This document shows, in pieces, positions 46,742-59,674 of a stretch of DNA of 64,000 bases (position 1 is the first letter of the stretch; each line of letters starts with the position of its first letter). The DNA is from Citrus sinensis (lineage: Eukaryota > Streptophyta > Magnoliopsida > Sapindales > Rutaceae), in the NCBI RefSeq assembly GCF_022201045.2, contig NC_068562.1, positions 1,984,001 through 2,048,000 on the forward strand. The letters run 5' to 3'. Position numbers and translations under genes: made by a program. The notes under the pieces are model-generated. The model was not told the DNA's origin. It ran no database searches and worked only from the letters and a program-made list of their open reading frames with translations.

Positions 46742-48460
46742 GGATGCCGAAGATACTACGTAATACTCCAGCTTCAGCCTTCAATGAATAATGATGATCG
46801 ATCAAAGGCATAACCAAATTAAGCTTGAATTTGTCACTACATATGTATAAAGGAGAGAGAGAGAGAGAGAGATCATCGGGCTGTTCAACCTCCTATGCTG
46901 GCCAGATAGATCTTCTAGCGTTTGTCTTTTGTGCGATTTTCTTGAATAATTTTACTAACCATACCGATTATTGATTAATTAAATTGGTGGCATTGAATCT
47001 TACAGAGCATCTGTGTTTGATATATCATTTGATTTTATGTAAATATGTTGTATTTTGCCGACCAGGCCTTTACACCAACAGGCGTCATGTGTTGCAATAT
47101 CATTTGACGGTGCAACAATGGTGGGTCATTGGGTTATACACCAATCCTAGGTCGGCAAAGAAACCATTAATTGATGAAGACAGCTGCATATATATGTGGT
47201 TGTCATTTTTAATGACATACATAGAAGAACGTTTCAACCATAAAAATTTTTATTTGATTAAGATGAGGATTAAATTAAAATACTGGCAAAACATATATAT
47301 TTCAATTTAGTCTTTAGCTTTGTATAAGCGTAATGTTCAAACCTTGCGCAGCTACAACTGATTGGGAGCTTGGGACACAGATTAAAGCTGCTGCCGACAG
47401 TTCTACTCGACTCGACATAACTAAAAGCTAACTCCTGTGGTTAAAATATCCAGCATGCATGGTGTAGCGTGAACCATGAGTCTGCTTCAATAATTTCTAA
47501 GCTGAAATTGAAATTATCGATGACCTCATAAAATACTTCCATCATATATAGCAAATTGTTCACAAAAATTGACTCGCATTATCTCTTATTGGTCGTGAAT
47601 CATGAGTGATACTATGTGTACATATACAGTAAGATCTCTCTATAATAATATTCTATATAAGAATAATCTTCATATACACACACGGAGATTATTAAGTCCT
47701 GTGAAATCTATTAAAATAATTTCTATAAATTTATAAACCCATTTTTATATTTTGTTATTATATAATTTAGTACTTAATAATTCATTTTTTTTATTCAAAT
47801 CCGCCGCCGTTTGAGTGGTTTGCAAATGCAGCATGTAGCTAAATACATACTCAATGAATGGAAGGGCAGAATCAAAGTAGGTTGTTTCGCGTACGCAAAT
47901 TCAAATAAATAATTGAGATCGTGGAAACCGAGGTCAAACCGAAAAGTTGAAGTCTTTGCTAAATGTACGGTCGTTAAACAATAATGTAGGACTCCGCGAA
48001 TTGAGTGCCCACCGGCCAAACACGTGGAAACCATTATGGTTAGAACCAACCTCCCAGTTCCCACAATCCCACGACACTATTAACTCGTGAAACACGGGGA
48101 CGTAATAAAATGAGAGAAATTTCATAATTTTCTAGTTTGTTTATTACACATCACCGTGTGACCGAGATTCGACTCAAAACCATGTCAAAAAACTATTGAT
48201 CATATAAATAATAATAATAATAATAGAGCTACGACATGGTATGAACAGATTGATTGTATATATTATTACTTTGTCTGTTGTTGCTCTATCATTATTGTAA
48301 TTATGTATATCCCAGCAGATAAATGCGTCACATTGTAATACGTCTTACATTCTTACGTAATGTGCCCCGGCCCTAGCTAGGTCACACGTTACGACATCCA
48401 AATGACGACGAACAAGCACAGTTGTTGTTATCCCGAATGGCCAGCTCTCGGTGTCTTGCC
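46742..48460. other. Intergenic between HIPP and SABATH genes
   Basis: Divergent promoters of the two genes should lie here. It contains a (GA)n tract at about 46853-46872, a small inverted repeat at 47053-47159, an ACAGTAAGATCTCTCTATAA-like MITE-type motif near 47626, and an (AAT)n tract at about 48207-48226. No gene was recognised. Confidence 0.45.
47053..47159. repeat. 107-bp inverted-repeat element
   Basis: Begins TTTTGCCGACC and ends GGTCGGCAAAG, with an inner TGTTGCA/TGCAACA pair and a further TTTACACCAA / TTATACACC direct similarity. Compact enough to be a tiny MITE or a structured transcript. No clear target duplication. Confidence 0.45.
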
Positions 48461-48468
48461 TATAAATA
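48461..48468 (+). promoter_or_regulatory. TATA box of the SABATH gene
   Basis: TATAAATA, about 80 bp upstream of the ATG at 48547, ideal spacing for a TATA box with a short leader. Confidence 0.75.
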
Positions 48469-48546
48469 CAAGAAGGTGCCATTCAACGAAATCAACAAAA
48501 ATAAGATCAAACGAGTGAGCGAGAAACAAAGAATACTGTGCGAGAG

Positions 48547-50404
48547 ATGGAGGTGGTTCAAGTGCTTCACATGAATGGAGGAGTAGGAAACGCAAGTTAT
48601 GCCAGTAATTCACTGGTTCAGGTAATTGATTCATTCATTAGTTAACTAGTTTCATGCATTTTTCTCTATTTTATTTTTGTATCTGTTGCTTCATCATGTA
48701 CGTTAGTTATAATTTTATAATCTATTGGTGGAAATAATACCAATAACATTACGACACCTGGATCTATCTGGGAATATCTATTTTAAATTTTAGCGTATCA
48801 ACATAATTTTCATGCCCAGTTAGTTATGACAGGAATTTACAAATATCTTAATGCTACAATAGCAATAGATCGATACATTTACGTCTTTTCTTAGCAAAAA
48901 GCTTTTGCAAGAGCATGCACATAAACTAAAAGTGTTCGTAAGTAATCACTAGATGAGAATGACTTAATTAAGGTGAAGGGACATCAACATGCATCAAGCA
49001 ACCGATTGAATAATTGGTTTCATGTTTGTACAGAAAAAAGTCATATCCATTGCAAAGCCAATCACAGAGGAAGCCATGACCAAACTCTTCTGCAGCACGT
49101 TCCCAACAAAGGTAGCAATTGCCGACTTGGGCTGTTCTTCAGGACCAAACACTTTGCTTGTGGCATCTGAACTTATCAAAGTAGTGAACAAGATCTGCGA
49201 TAAGTTGGGCAGTCAATTACCAGAATTTCAAGTGTTCCTGAACGATCTTCCGGGGAATGACTTTAACACCATATTCAGGTCTTTAGCAAGCTTCCAAAAG
49301 ATACTGAGAAAGCAATTAGGGTCGGCCTCTGGGGCAGCTGGGCAGTGCTTCTTCACTGGGGTCCCTGGTTCTTTCTATGGCAGGCTTTTCCCTCGCAATA
49401 GTGTGCATCTTTTCCACTCTTCTTATAGTCTCCAATGGCTATCTCAAGTAATCACTTTTGTATTTAATAATAATAACAACAATAATATCACTCCATGTTG
49501 ATTACCATAAATTAAGTAAAATAATTTCAATTTTTCAATATATAGGTTCCAGATGGACTGGAGAGCAATAAAGGGAACATTTTCATGGCCAGTACAAGTC
49601 CGCCATGCGTGCTTACGGCATATTACGAGCAATTTCAAAGAGATTTTTCATTGTTTCTCAAGTGTCGCTCAGAGGAATTGGTGGCAGAAGGGCGCATGGT
49701 TTTAACATTTCTAGGAAGAAAAAGCCAAGATCCCTCAAGCAAAGAGTGCTGCTACATTTGGGAGCTCTTGGCCACGGCTCTCAACAATATGGTCTCCGAG
49801 GTAACGAAATCCTTTCTGCTGTTAATTGTGTTCAATCAATTAAATTACAAGCTAAAAGATCTTTAATATATGCCATTGCACCACTTGAACACAGAGATCT
49901 AGAGCTTCATATAGCCGGGATATATCACATATATATATGTGTATGTATATGTATATGGAATCCCAGATTGTTGTACCAATCTAAGAGGTTTACCATACCA
50001 GCCAAGCTAGCTAACCTCCTGAGATGAATATGCAGGGACTCATAGAAGAAGAGAAAGTGAATTGTTTCAACATTCCGCAGTATACACCATCACCAGCTGA
50101 AATAAAATCGGAGGTTATAAAGGAAGGATCCTTCACCATTGATCACCTTGAGGTTTCTGAAGTTAACTGGAACGCTTATCAGAATGGTTTTAAGTTTAAC
50201 GAGGCCGTTGATGCATTTAATGATGGAGGATACAACGTTGCGAATTGCATGAGAGCTGTGGCCGAGCCCTTGCTTGTTAGTCAGTTTGGTGAATCAATCA
50301 TTGATGAGCTGTTTAAAAGGTACAGGGAAATTGTTGCCGATCGCATGTCTAAGGAAAAGACTAAGTTTATCAACGTGACAGTTTCCTTGACGAAAATTGG
50401 ATGA
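48547..50404 (+). CDS. SABATH-family carboxyl methyltransferase (salicylate/benzoate-type)
   Basis: Four exons: 48547-48621, 49034-49447, 49546-49800, 50036-50404, all phase 0 and GT-AG, giving 370 residues, typical of the family. The first exon ends NSLVQ, placing Gln25 where SAMT enzymes have it. SAM-binding motif ADLGCSSGPNT near 55-65, FLNDLPGNDFN at 93-103, GSFYGRLFP near 137-145, and the substrate-pocket motif SSYSLQWLSQVP near 154-165. Family function: transfer of a methyl group from S-adenosylmethionine to a carboxylate (salicylate, benzoate, jasmonate, farnesoate and others) or to xanthine nitrogens, in the cytosol. The Gln before the Trp differs from the Met of salicylate methyltransferase, so the substrate cannot be fixed from sequence. 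It looks intact and has a good TATA box. Confidence 0.92.
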
Positions 50405-50856
50405 TCACTAAGATAAGACAATTATTAAGAAATAAAACTTGAGAGGCATGTTAGCCTTTCCAATAATTTATCCCAAGAAGATGCGTCCTCATTGATGTGC
50501 TTCAATATTGTGGATGGGAAAATGGGGTATTAAAAAATGTTCAACATCACCGTCCACTTAATAAATGTTACATCACTCATTTGAGGTGCACATTTCAGGA
50601 TAATATTTAGAATGTTTAATTATCATAGTTAATTCTATCACTCGTTGGTTTGAATATGTCAGTAAATTTTGGTATCAACAAGTGTCGGCATTAATACTGT
50701 ATTCTCTTCGAATGAAAGAATTAGTATGTGGCCCTTTGGTTTGTGTGTACCAAAATAAAAGCTATGTACTGTTATTTGAATTATTCCCTTCAGGCTTCAA
50801 TTTTTGGGTCACCTAACTTTTTAATGATGTCTTGAAACTTTATTTGGTGGTAATTT

Positions 50857-50939
50857 CTATCTTACAATTAATGTAAGATACATCTCCTCACATGAACAAT
50901 TCATGTGAGGAGATGTATCTTACATTAATTTTAAGATAG
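50857..50939. repeat. Near-perfect 40-bp hairpin with a 3-nt loop
   Basis: The left arm 50857-50896 and right arm 50900-50939 are reverse complements apart from one mismatch; the loop is CAA. Arms contain AATGTAAGATACATCTCCTC. It lies about 450 bp 3' of the SABATH stop codon and could be part of a longer 3' transcript. It may be a very short MITE or a young small-RNA hairpin. Confidence 0.85.
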
Positions 50940-51402
50940 GAGATCCTTATTTGATATGAATCATTATCAAGAGTTATTTTAAATGTGTTGGCCTATATGA
51001 CATTCAACAATAAATTAGATAAGCCAGCTCTTAAAAAAATTTGGCAAGTTATCTTGATTGTTGTCTTTTAGCAAGTTGATCAAAACCGTATCAAGTCTCA
51101 AGAATGTGAATTGAACTTTGGTTTGTGTTGCATAAAACATAATAATGTAAGGCAACGAACATGATTATCAATACCAGAGTAGAAGCAAACTACACAAGTA
51201 CATAATCGACAATTCGACCCCAATGCAAAAATTGAACTTTAGTTTTTCTGAAACCTTTTTTGTTATTTTTTTAAAGATTATTACATGAAAGAAAGAGGAG
51301 AAAGAAGATATTGACATGGAATTGACTTCCTTTAGTTAGCAATTTCTATGAGTCTTAAAAACATTATGTTTTTGGTGTCTAATAAGTTAAATTCTAACCT
51401 TA

Positions 51403-51706
51403 GAATTTCTTAATATGCCATGTGTCAAAATTTTTTATAAAGATTAAGAAAAATTAGGTTAGAAGAGGATCCAAATCACATGGCAAATTGACAAATAAAG
51501 CACATGTTTCTTGTAGAATGTGGACCGCGTTTAGAAACTAATTGCTTACAAAAGAATTTCTTAATATGCCATGTGTCAAAATTTCCTACAAAGATTAGAA
51601 AAAATTCAGGTTAGAAGATAGTCCAAATCACACGGCAAATTGATAAATAAAGCACATGTATGTTGTAGAACGTGGGGCCCATTTAGAAAATGATTGCTTA
51701 TAAAAG
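51403..51706. repeat. Tandem duplication, 151-bp unit
   Basis: The segment starting GAATTTCTTAATATGCCATG at 51403 returns at 51554 and runs to about 51706. The two copies share CAAATCACATGGCAAATTGA-like and AAATAAAGCACATGT blocks with moderate divergence. Not coding. Confidence 0.85.
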
Positions 51707-54700
51707 ATTTTTATAATACATGATGGTGATTGCTGAAGAGCTAATGGCTCGATCTCCTACACAAGTTAATTACGAAGCACCGGCAGCTTCGACCCTGTCA
51801 GACCTCATAATTTCTAAATTCTTTGACTAATATATTGAACTCTATAGTATAAATTCCAATTCATACCCATCAATTTTAAATAAATTCTGTTCATCGTTCT
51901 TTAGAAACACATGTAGAAACTCAAGTTAGACAGCATTTCTATTAGGAAATTTACCCATCTATTTATTTTTGGTAACCATTATTTTTGAATAAGACAATCA
52001 AAATCTATTCACGCAATGCACATAACAGGCCCAACAACAAAGCGGGCAATTTTAACATTTAAAAACAGGGCATGAACTTAATTGCATGGACCACATACGC
52101 AGCCAGTTAATGCGGTGAATGCGAATCAATTTGCCACAGAATTTTATAAGGTAATTAAGACCTAGATAATTAAGCAACCATAGATGACATGTTACCACAC
52201 AATGAATCAGAATAATCATAAAAAGAGATCAAAGCAATTTCCTAATCCTTGCAAAAGAAATAGCAGAAAATATCATCATCGTGACAGTTTATTTATATCA
52301 TTTTGGCATTTGCTAATCAGCAGAACCCATGTGCTGCTGATATCCATGCATTCAGCTTAAGGATGCAGAGTAAAGAAAAGAACAAGATTGAATTCCAATA
52401 TAGCAGTCTGTCACGATGACACATTGATCGTAGTGAATCAATGGAGAATTATATAAGAAAGGATTAAAGTAAAATCGAGCACAAGCAATTCATCAGAGAA
52501 AAAGGAAAGAGCCACCGAAAGAAACATTACCGTTGAGCAATAACAAACAATGAAGAGCACCAAATAATGTCGAATGGACCCGCCCACGAACAGAGCCTAA
52601 AAAACAATAAGAAGTTGAACTTGTCAATTTTCCAACTCTGTTAGCTAACAGCTAAGTTGTCTATCTATGCACTGCAAGCTGTTAAAGTTCTTTTTTTTTT
52701 CTTTGGCCTGGTTTTTACAAATGATTGTGCTCCTACACTGCTGTAGCCCATTCTTTGTGGTAAATATGTGATTATGTCAAAGTTAAAGCCTCATTTTTCC
52801 TCTTTTTAAAGAGTGTTGCACATCGTTATCATTTGAAGTTCCGTAGCCTTTGAGGGTTTATATAAACACCATAATAATTTAGTTCTAATCTAATCCAACT
52901 AATTCTGCCCATCAGCTATAATTTAGTACATCCTCGTTCCTGAGTCCTGACTAACAAATTGGACAGGAACTCCATTTATTGATCATTTGAACTGCCACTA
53001 TACTATAATGGGATTCCTCTTCCATTATTTCTCTTCTGTCACTACTCAATATTGTACTAATTTACATAGGCCCCATAGATGGTTCATGTGTAAGATATTT
53101 GCTAGACACGTGTCGTTGTATGTATTGTAACTTGGTTCTCGTCCTCACAAAAAGTATTTGGGAATGCCGATGCACTTGATGTAAGCAAACATAGACCCTT
53201 TATTCCAAAGCTTTTTCAGATCAAGTTGATTTGTAATGGTTGTGATATAAATCAGTCAATTTCTTTCCCACGATTGTATTTCTCAATTCGGTGGGCATGT
53301 GAACCCAAAGCTTTATCTAGTCCCGAGTTGGTCATGAATTTGGCTACAAGGAGTTAAAAGATGAAAGTATGTTGTTTATAACAATTAGGGTAAAGGGTAC
53401 ATGAAATAATGTGATACAGAGATAATTCCATTGTTGTCATGATGAAAAGGCAGAGTTTTACATGGCATTAGTTCTCCAACACAATGGGTGGAGTCATTTG
53501 AGAGTTGCATAAATCCTACGAAACCAAACAAACCCAATACAAAGGAGGCCAGTTACTTCAGAACTGGATCCATCTTGGTTTATTAGTTTAGGACCCAATA
53601 GCAGAAACCTAAGTACCAGATTTGAAGATACTGCTGGTTCTTTTCTTATAGAAGAATAAGTGCAGATGCTGCTCCGTTTGATCACTATATTGATGGCCCA
53701 TCTCAGGAACTTTATTTTTATGCCAAAATTCTGTAAAATATCAGCTACCGAGTCTGTAAACCATTTTGTTTGTTATAGGGTGAAAGAAAAGCTTGGAGAA
53801 TATGGAGCACATGAACAAGGCACTTCTTATATTGTATGTAGAGTACCTTAATTGATTTAAGATGATAAATATGGCATGTAAAACTAGTTAGATAGCAGCT
53901 AGGAATAGGAAAGCACATTCTTATTAAGAGCAGGTCCCTCTCGGATGATAATGTTGATTCTCTAGAGTCTAGTGGATGCTCAGTTCTGTGAACATGGTTC
54001 CAATCTAGCTTTTCTTATATATATATATATATTGACTAGTAACTGTTAAAAATCCCATTAAAAGAGTGATTTTTGAGTGAGTCTAGTGGCAAGGAATTTG
54101 CCTAGTATAGATTTATGGAAGAATGTTAGTTCAATAGTGCGGTGCAATGGACAAAGATGTTCATCTTGAGGTAAACACAAACGAAAATGTCTAACAAAAG
54201 TTCTCTTTTGGTTAACATCAAATGGATAACAGCAAGTTGAGGACAGAAATGAAATCCTACATATATAATGTGCATTTCCTCTTAATTAAAAGGCAGTGTC
54301 CCTTGGTAACCACCACTATAATCTCCATTACTACTCGCCTAAATAACCATACCATCTTCAAATAAAGAACCACTAAAGAAGCACAAAAAGAATTTTGAGG
54401 AAAGAAGAAAAGGTCAAAAGTATGTAGGTTCATTACATGTCTCTGAAAAAGGCCATTATTGAGTGCAAAAGTTGGGTTTAAATTACATTTAAATATGTTA
54501 TTAGATGACTAACTGAACCGCCCAAATAGTCATTTTCGGTGGAATTAATCATGACTGCCCAGATTAAAGTGAAGATAAAAGAAGCAACAAATAATAAAGT
54601 TAGGCCAAAACAATTAACAAGCAATATAATTAATTTGGCTATATAAAGAATCTAATCTCTTGATCGAAAAATAAAAGTGACTTTTACTAGAGAGATTGTA

Positions 54701-55503
54701 GGGGGATAGTGAAAGTTAAGTACATTTTTATTATTGTAGGATGATTGGTGCTATTAATTATGCACTAGAAATTAACAAAAAGCTTAAGTATGATCCGAGT
54801 GGGGACATTATGCTCACGGTCATGGGCACCATCAAGAAAAACCCGGTGTGCGTTTTTAATTTATCTATCATTCCAACAACTGACACTGTAGAGCTTTCTA
54901 CGAATAATCTCTTTTCCGTGACAGAATTCAAGTATGTTATTAATTAGAAAATGATAAAAAGCAGCTTCATCACTCATGGGCTATGAAAGCTTGCCGCCTT
55001 GATGACGGTTCACCCACACATGCTTCTTAATTGGAAGTTCCATAATCATGATTATTGCCATCATTTTTATAACAAGAACACCACCATCCACATTTTATTT
55101 GTCATTTTTAATTTAGAACCCACAAAAACCCGAATTGTTTTCCCCCCAAAATATATATGCGTATATATAGTAGCTACATGCATGTATATTCTTCTTTAGT
55201 TTAAAACATATTCATAACTAAATACAGCTGATCGTAACTAATAAAACACGTACTCATACACATTAAATAAAAAGAAAAGAAACACTCAAAAGAGTGAGAT
55301 AATACACTAGAAATACAGAACAGCTAGCTAGCGCCATGACAGGGCCTTGATTTTACACGAACATTTACAACAGATGAAAAAGAAAATTAAAACATCACGG
55401 GATAGGACAGCGCACGATGCTGGAGAAGTAATTAAGTTAATTATTATGATGTTCTTCTTCTTAGACCTTGTAATTTAATAAGGATAGAGTGGGCAAGCTC
55501 TAT

Positions 55504-55510
<7 letters not shown>
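51707..55510. other. Long intergenic stretch without a recognised gene
   Basis: Short open frames occur throughout. The most protein-like is 54741-54947 (KLKYDPSGDIMLTVMGTIKK in part), preceded by ATTATTGTAG, which could be an acceptor site, but I find no partner exon or family. No bounded transposon was found. A (TA)n tract is near 54016-54032. Confidence 0.4.

Positions 55511-55539
<29 letters not shown>
55511..55539. repeat. (GA)n microsatellite abutting a stop codon
   Basis: An uninterrupted GA tract that ends at the base next to the minus-strand TAG stop (55542-55540) of the neighbouring gene, so on that strand the 3' UTR begins with (CT)n. Confidence 0.9.
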
Positions 55540-55541
<2 letters not shown>

Positions 55542-56388
55542 AAGAGCAATTAATACACGTACGCTTCTCCGCAGAATAATCGCAACGATTCTCCAACTTA
55601 AGAAATTCATGCTGCCTTTTAATGAAGGCGTCGATAGTCTTCTTAAAATCAGCGTCGTTCAAATGATCTCTTGGACTCGAACATCGTCGTTTCATCTGTA
55701 AAACGACGTCGTCGCCGTCGGATATCGTGATGCTCTTCTCCATTACTGTCTCTGCCTCCGTCTGGTTCACTACTTCCGGTTCCGGATCCGAATCCACGTC
55801 CATTTCCACGTCATCAGCGACATCATCTTCAAACGCGGCAGTAGTGGGGGTTCTTACTGCACGATCACGGCCACAGCTGATCATCTCCTTGTCCTCGTAC
55901 ACAGTCGTAGTTTCCTCATCCACTTGCTGCTCCTCGGACAATCGTGGCGTGTTCTCAACTTCAAAACCGTACGGAGCTTCAACTTCCAGCTGGTGGTGGT
56001 GGAAGTGGAACTCGACCGTTTCCTGAAGGTCGCCCACGTTAATGATGTTTTGACAGAAATTGATTCCAACGTTTTCCTGGTCGGAGATGTTTTGGGTGGA
56101 GACTTTGTAAGAATTGACCATGACAGCGGTGACAGTAACGCCGAAGAGCAGGAGAATGCTAAGAGGCGTGAGGAGGAGGAAAACAAGTTGACGGAGTAAC
56201 TCGGCGAAGATTTTGATGGCGAAAGGGAGGCGAAGCAGCATCCACAAGAGGAAAAAGAGAGCGATGCAGAGCTCGATTGTTCGGAAAGCCTTCCCCATGC
56301 TTCGGACCCGATCATTATCTCGTGCTAACGCTATAGCGTTGCCTTCCTCCGCCTCCACGTTGTTGTAATCGTTGTTGAATATATCCAT
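55540..56388 (-). CDS. Membrane protein with DUF4408-like N-terminus and DUF761-like C-terminus
   Basis: A single intronless frame of 282 residues. Two strong hydrophobic segments lie at about 38-56 and 67-91, giving a hairpin-type membrane anchor as in DUF4408 proteins. The middle (100-250) is acidic and low in order, with a His cluster (FHFHHHQ) near 128 and many Glu/Asp. The C-terminal block LNDADFKKTIDAFIKRQHEF resembles the DUF761 motif that ends many plant DUF4408 proteins. The protein's function is unknown; the family is plant-specific and often stress-responsive. A TATA-like TATAAGA and a (CT/GA)n tract lie upstream. The unusual feature is a microsatellite directly at the stop codon. 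Confidence 0.82.
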
Positions 56389-56477
56389 TTTTCACTCAGA
56401 GTGCGTCAAGGTGAGACACACTAGTGGCTGATAACTGATAACTAGAGAAAAATGCACCCAAAGGTTTTTAAGTTCTC

Positions 56478-56502
56478 CCTCTCTCTCTCTCTCTCTCTCT
56501 CT
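56478..56502. repeat. (CT)n tract in the probable 5' UTR of the DUF4408/DUF761 gene
   Basis: About 12 CT units, reading GA on the coding strand, between the TATA-like box and the start codon. GA/CT tracts near plant transcription starts are common and can bind BPC/GAGA-type factors (family knowledge). Confidence 0.75.
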
Positions 56503-56547
56503 CCCAACTTCACACAGCTGAAATGTTTCTGGGGACAGATCTTTGCC

Positions 56548-56554
56548 TCTTATA
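56548..56554 (-). promoter_or_regulatory. TATA-like box of the DUF4408/DUF761 gene
   Basis: TATAAGA on the minus strand, 160 bp upstream of the ATG at 56388, allowing a leader of about 130 nt that includes the CT/GA tract. Confidence 0.5.
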
Positions 56555-56772
56555 GACGCAGTAAATTTTAAAACATTCTTTACTCTTCTTTAATCGTTTT
56601 TTTTTTAAATTAACTTGAATTTAATTATTCCTTATAATCTTTGAGTCATACCATACCATATTAAGGTAGTGACTCTGTTTATATTTCTATAGAATTTGGA
56701 TACAGTGTTAAGTTAAACCATGTCGATCTTTTTATAATTTGTTATCACACAAGCAATCCACCAATTAGATTT

Positions 56773-57472
56773 AGGGCCCGTTTGGGATTGCTTTTAAGAG
56801 ACCTAAAAGTGATTTTGAAAATCTAAAAGCTAGTTTTAGTGTTTGGTAAAAAAAAATCAAAATCACTTTTGTCAAAATCAGCTTCTCCTACAGCTGATTT
56901 TGAAAAGCCGGGAAGGAGTAACTTTTAGATTCTGATTTTGAAAATCAATTTTATCATTTAATACAATTCCATAAATATCCTTAAAATTATTACTTAAATC
57001 CAAAATTATCCTTATTCAAATTGGAAACAAAATAATTTATAAAAAAATTTGTATTATAATTCATAAATATAAATTTATTAATATCAATTTATTGGTCGAA
57101 TTATTATTAAATTTATTTCACTATATTATTAATTTAATTATCAATTGTTTTAAGAAAAAAAATAAAAAAAATATATTATAAATTTTATTTTTAGTAAAAA
57201 TTATTATAATAGACAATTAAAAATATTATATGTACATGTTTTTATATATATAAATAAATTTTATCTTATATTATGGATATTTTAGTCATTTATTTTCTCT
57301 CAGCAGTTTAACAGTAAAATTTATCAAACGTCCATAACTGCTTTAAAAACTCGCAGTACTTCTTGAAACAAAATTTACCAAACACTTAACTGATTCTCTT
57401 CACAGCTGATTATTTCTACAGCACAGCTAACAGCAATTATTTTAAAAGCTACAGCATTCCCAAACTGGCCCT
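56773..57472. mobile_element. Non-autonomous hAT-type element (GGGCCCGTTTGGGA family)
   Basis: The left end reads AGGGCCCGTTTGGGATTGC and the right end GCATTCCCAAACTGGCCCT, which are inverted copies with few differences. Subterminal regions are rich in AAAAGTGATTTTGAAAAT, CAGCTGATT and AAAAGC motifs in both orientations, typical of this common plant element type. The target duplication is not clean (TTAGATTT versus TAGTTATA), so it has decayed or I mis-set the edges. About 700 bp, no coding capacity. Confidence 0.7.
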
Positions 57473-59637
57473 TAGTTATATATTATTCTTATCCAATAAT
57501 TAACTATTACAATATTTTTATTCTTACAAATATTGAACATTCTTTCATTTCACGATTATCTTATTGGGACTACCCAATCAAATCACTCAATTTGCCTTGT
57601 CTTTAGATTTTTTATTTTTATTTGTTTGTTCTTTTTTCATTTTGGTGATTGGTTTAATTCAAAATACATATGTAGTTAACAAAAATTTTCTCTAACAAGC
57701 TCATGGAGGACATATACAAGCATTTTATACAAAACCTTGTATTAATTATAAGTGAGAATTCTCTCATGAAATTATTTATATTTTGTGATTTTATATGATT
57801 GAAATTTAATTATTATTATATTTTTATCTATTAACCACCATCTATACCGTAACACATGCACCTATATTTTGCTCATAAAAGAATTCTCATCCACTATCTT
57901 AGGTAATTTTTATTATATGTTATTCTTATTTCTTGTATTATTGTCATGTGTGTAGAAATTAGAATTAATGTATGCACCGAGAATATTTAAGAATTTTTCC
58001 TAACCACTACATGAGATATATGATATACACTAATATATAAGCGACATGTAAAATATATTTTGAAACTATTGACACGAGACCAATAACTTGTCCAATAATC
58101 AACTTTATAAATTGAAAAAGGAATTGCCAAAGAACAAAATTGCAGTTTGAATAATTCGTATGAGGATGTAATCTCATTGCACTGAAAATAATGACTACAT
58201 TTTCATAATGATTGTCTCTGAAGTAAAATAATGACTAAAGGACGAAAATTAGGACAAACGTGTGTGTGTGTGTATACGATGATTAATTGTTTTAGCCGAT
58301 GAGATGATGGGAGTAAATTGAGAGTGCATAATAGTGTGTGATATATACAATATGACTTGGATTAGGATTCTCTTTTGATCTGTGTTTTTTTTTTCACAGA
58401 TCTTATTAACGTGATTAGATATTAATAAATTAAAAAATAAAGATAATTAAATCTTAATCATATATAATTAAACCGTCGCTAAAATAAATATTGTACAAAA
58501 TCTCTAAAAGATTAGATGAGATCATATGAATAGGATCCTACGATGAAGTTGGGCGCTTGCACACTTTCACGTGATGTGAGGCGCGAGGCGAGACATCAAA
58601 CAAAAACCGCCTTCGTTATTATTACAGCGTAGCGAAATTGCAACATTGAAAGTGCTAAATTTCATTATTCTTGTCTGACTCTGTACTTAAGAACGATGAT
58701 TAGAAAGCCAGGGGACAGGGAAAGAGTAATGATAACTTTCATTTTCATATTTATTAGATTTTGTTGATCGATGTCGTTTTCTTTAGGATTGAAATTGAAA
58801 AAATGAGATAGAGACGATCGACGGGGGCGGGCCGGGGGCTATGATATGAACAAGGTGGCCCCCCATTCCCTCTCTTTTTGCTTTATATTTTTTCCGAATA
58901 AAAGTTTCAATGTAATAATTGCTGCGCATCGGCCTAATATATTGTTATATTATAAGCAGCAAATTATGCGTTTCTAAAAAATGAACATTTGAGAGGGAAG
59001 GTTGGGTTAGCGGGCGGGCATCGCAACGGAGCCGGGGACCAGAGTCGAAACTCAAATTGCACATTTTGCAGCAAGTCAGGAGGGCTACGGGCACGTGACC
59101 TTGAATTGGATTCCCCAACCTCACGGTCACTGTTCAAAGCGAAGCGAGCTTTTTGGTACAAATGGTCTTCTGTTTCCCTCCCTTCAGGTTAGGTATCGGT
59201 CGAGGTGATAGATTTTTGCATTAAAGAAAAACTGTTCAAAACCAGAGCTACCCAGATGTGATTGTCAGACACGCCAGCGGCTTTAATATTTTCAATTTGA
59301 ATCCTCTTTTTGAAAGGCAACGTAGTTGCCCATTGCTCAACCTCAACCTCAACCTCATTCTCCTTTTACCTTAAAACATATAATCAATGTGTCAATATTT
59401 ATTTATTTTTGGCTAATCATGCAATTGCTTTAAATAATAATAAAATGAGTGAAGGTATTCTTCTCTCTTTAAGTGTGAGTAGAGTTAATATTTCTTGAAT
59501 ATTAGTGAGGGTTAAAAATTTAAACGGAGTTTCATAAGTATTGATGTAAGTTGGTCTCAATAATAATTTGATTTGTAAATATCAGTTATGATCTCATGTA
59601 ATATGAGTTATACTTTAAGCAATAGTCTCATATAATA

Positions 59638-59674
<37 letters not shown>

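Noticed and set aside
54741-54947. 68-codon plus-strand frame preceded by a possible splice acceptor
   Set aside because: Protein-like in places but no partner exon, family match or promoter that I can support.
58945-59192. Overlapping open frames on both strands in a GC-richer island
   Set aside because: Open frames on both strands follow from base composition; no motif supports a gene.
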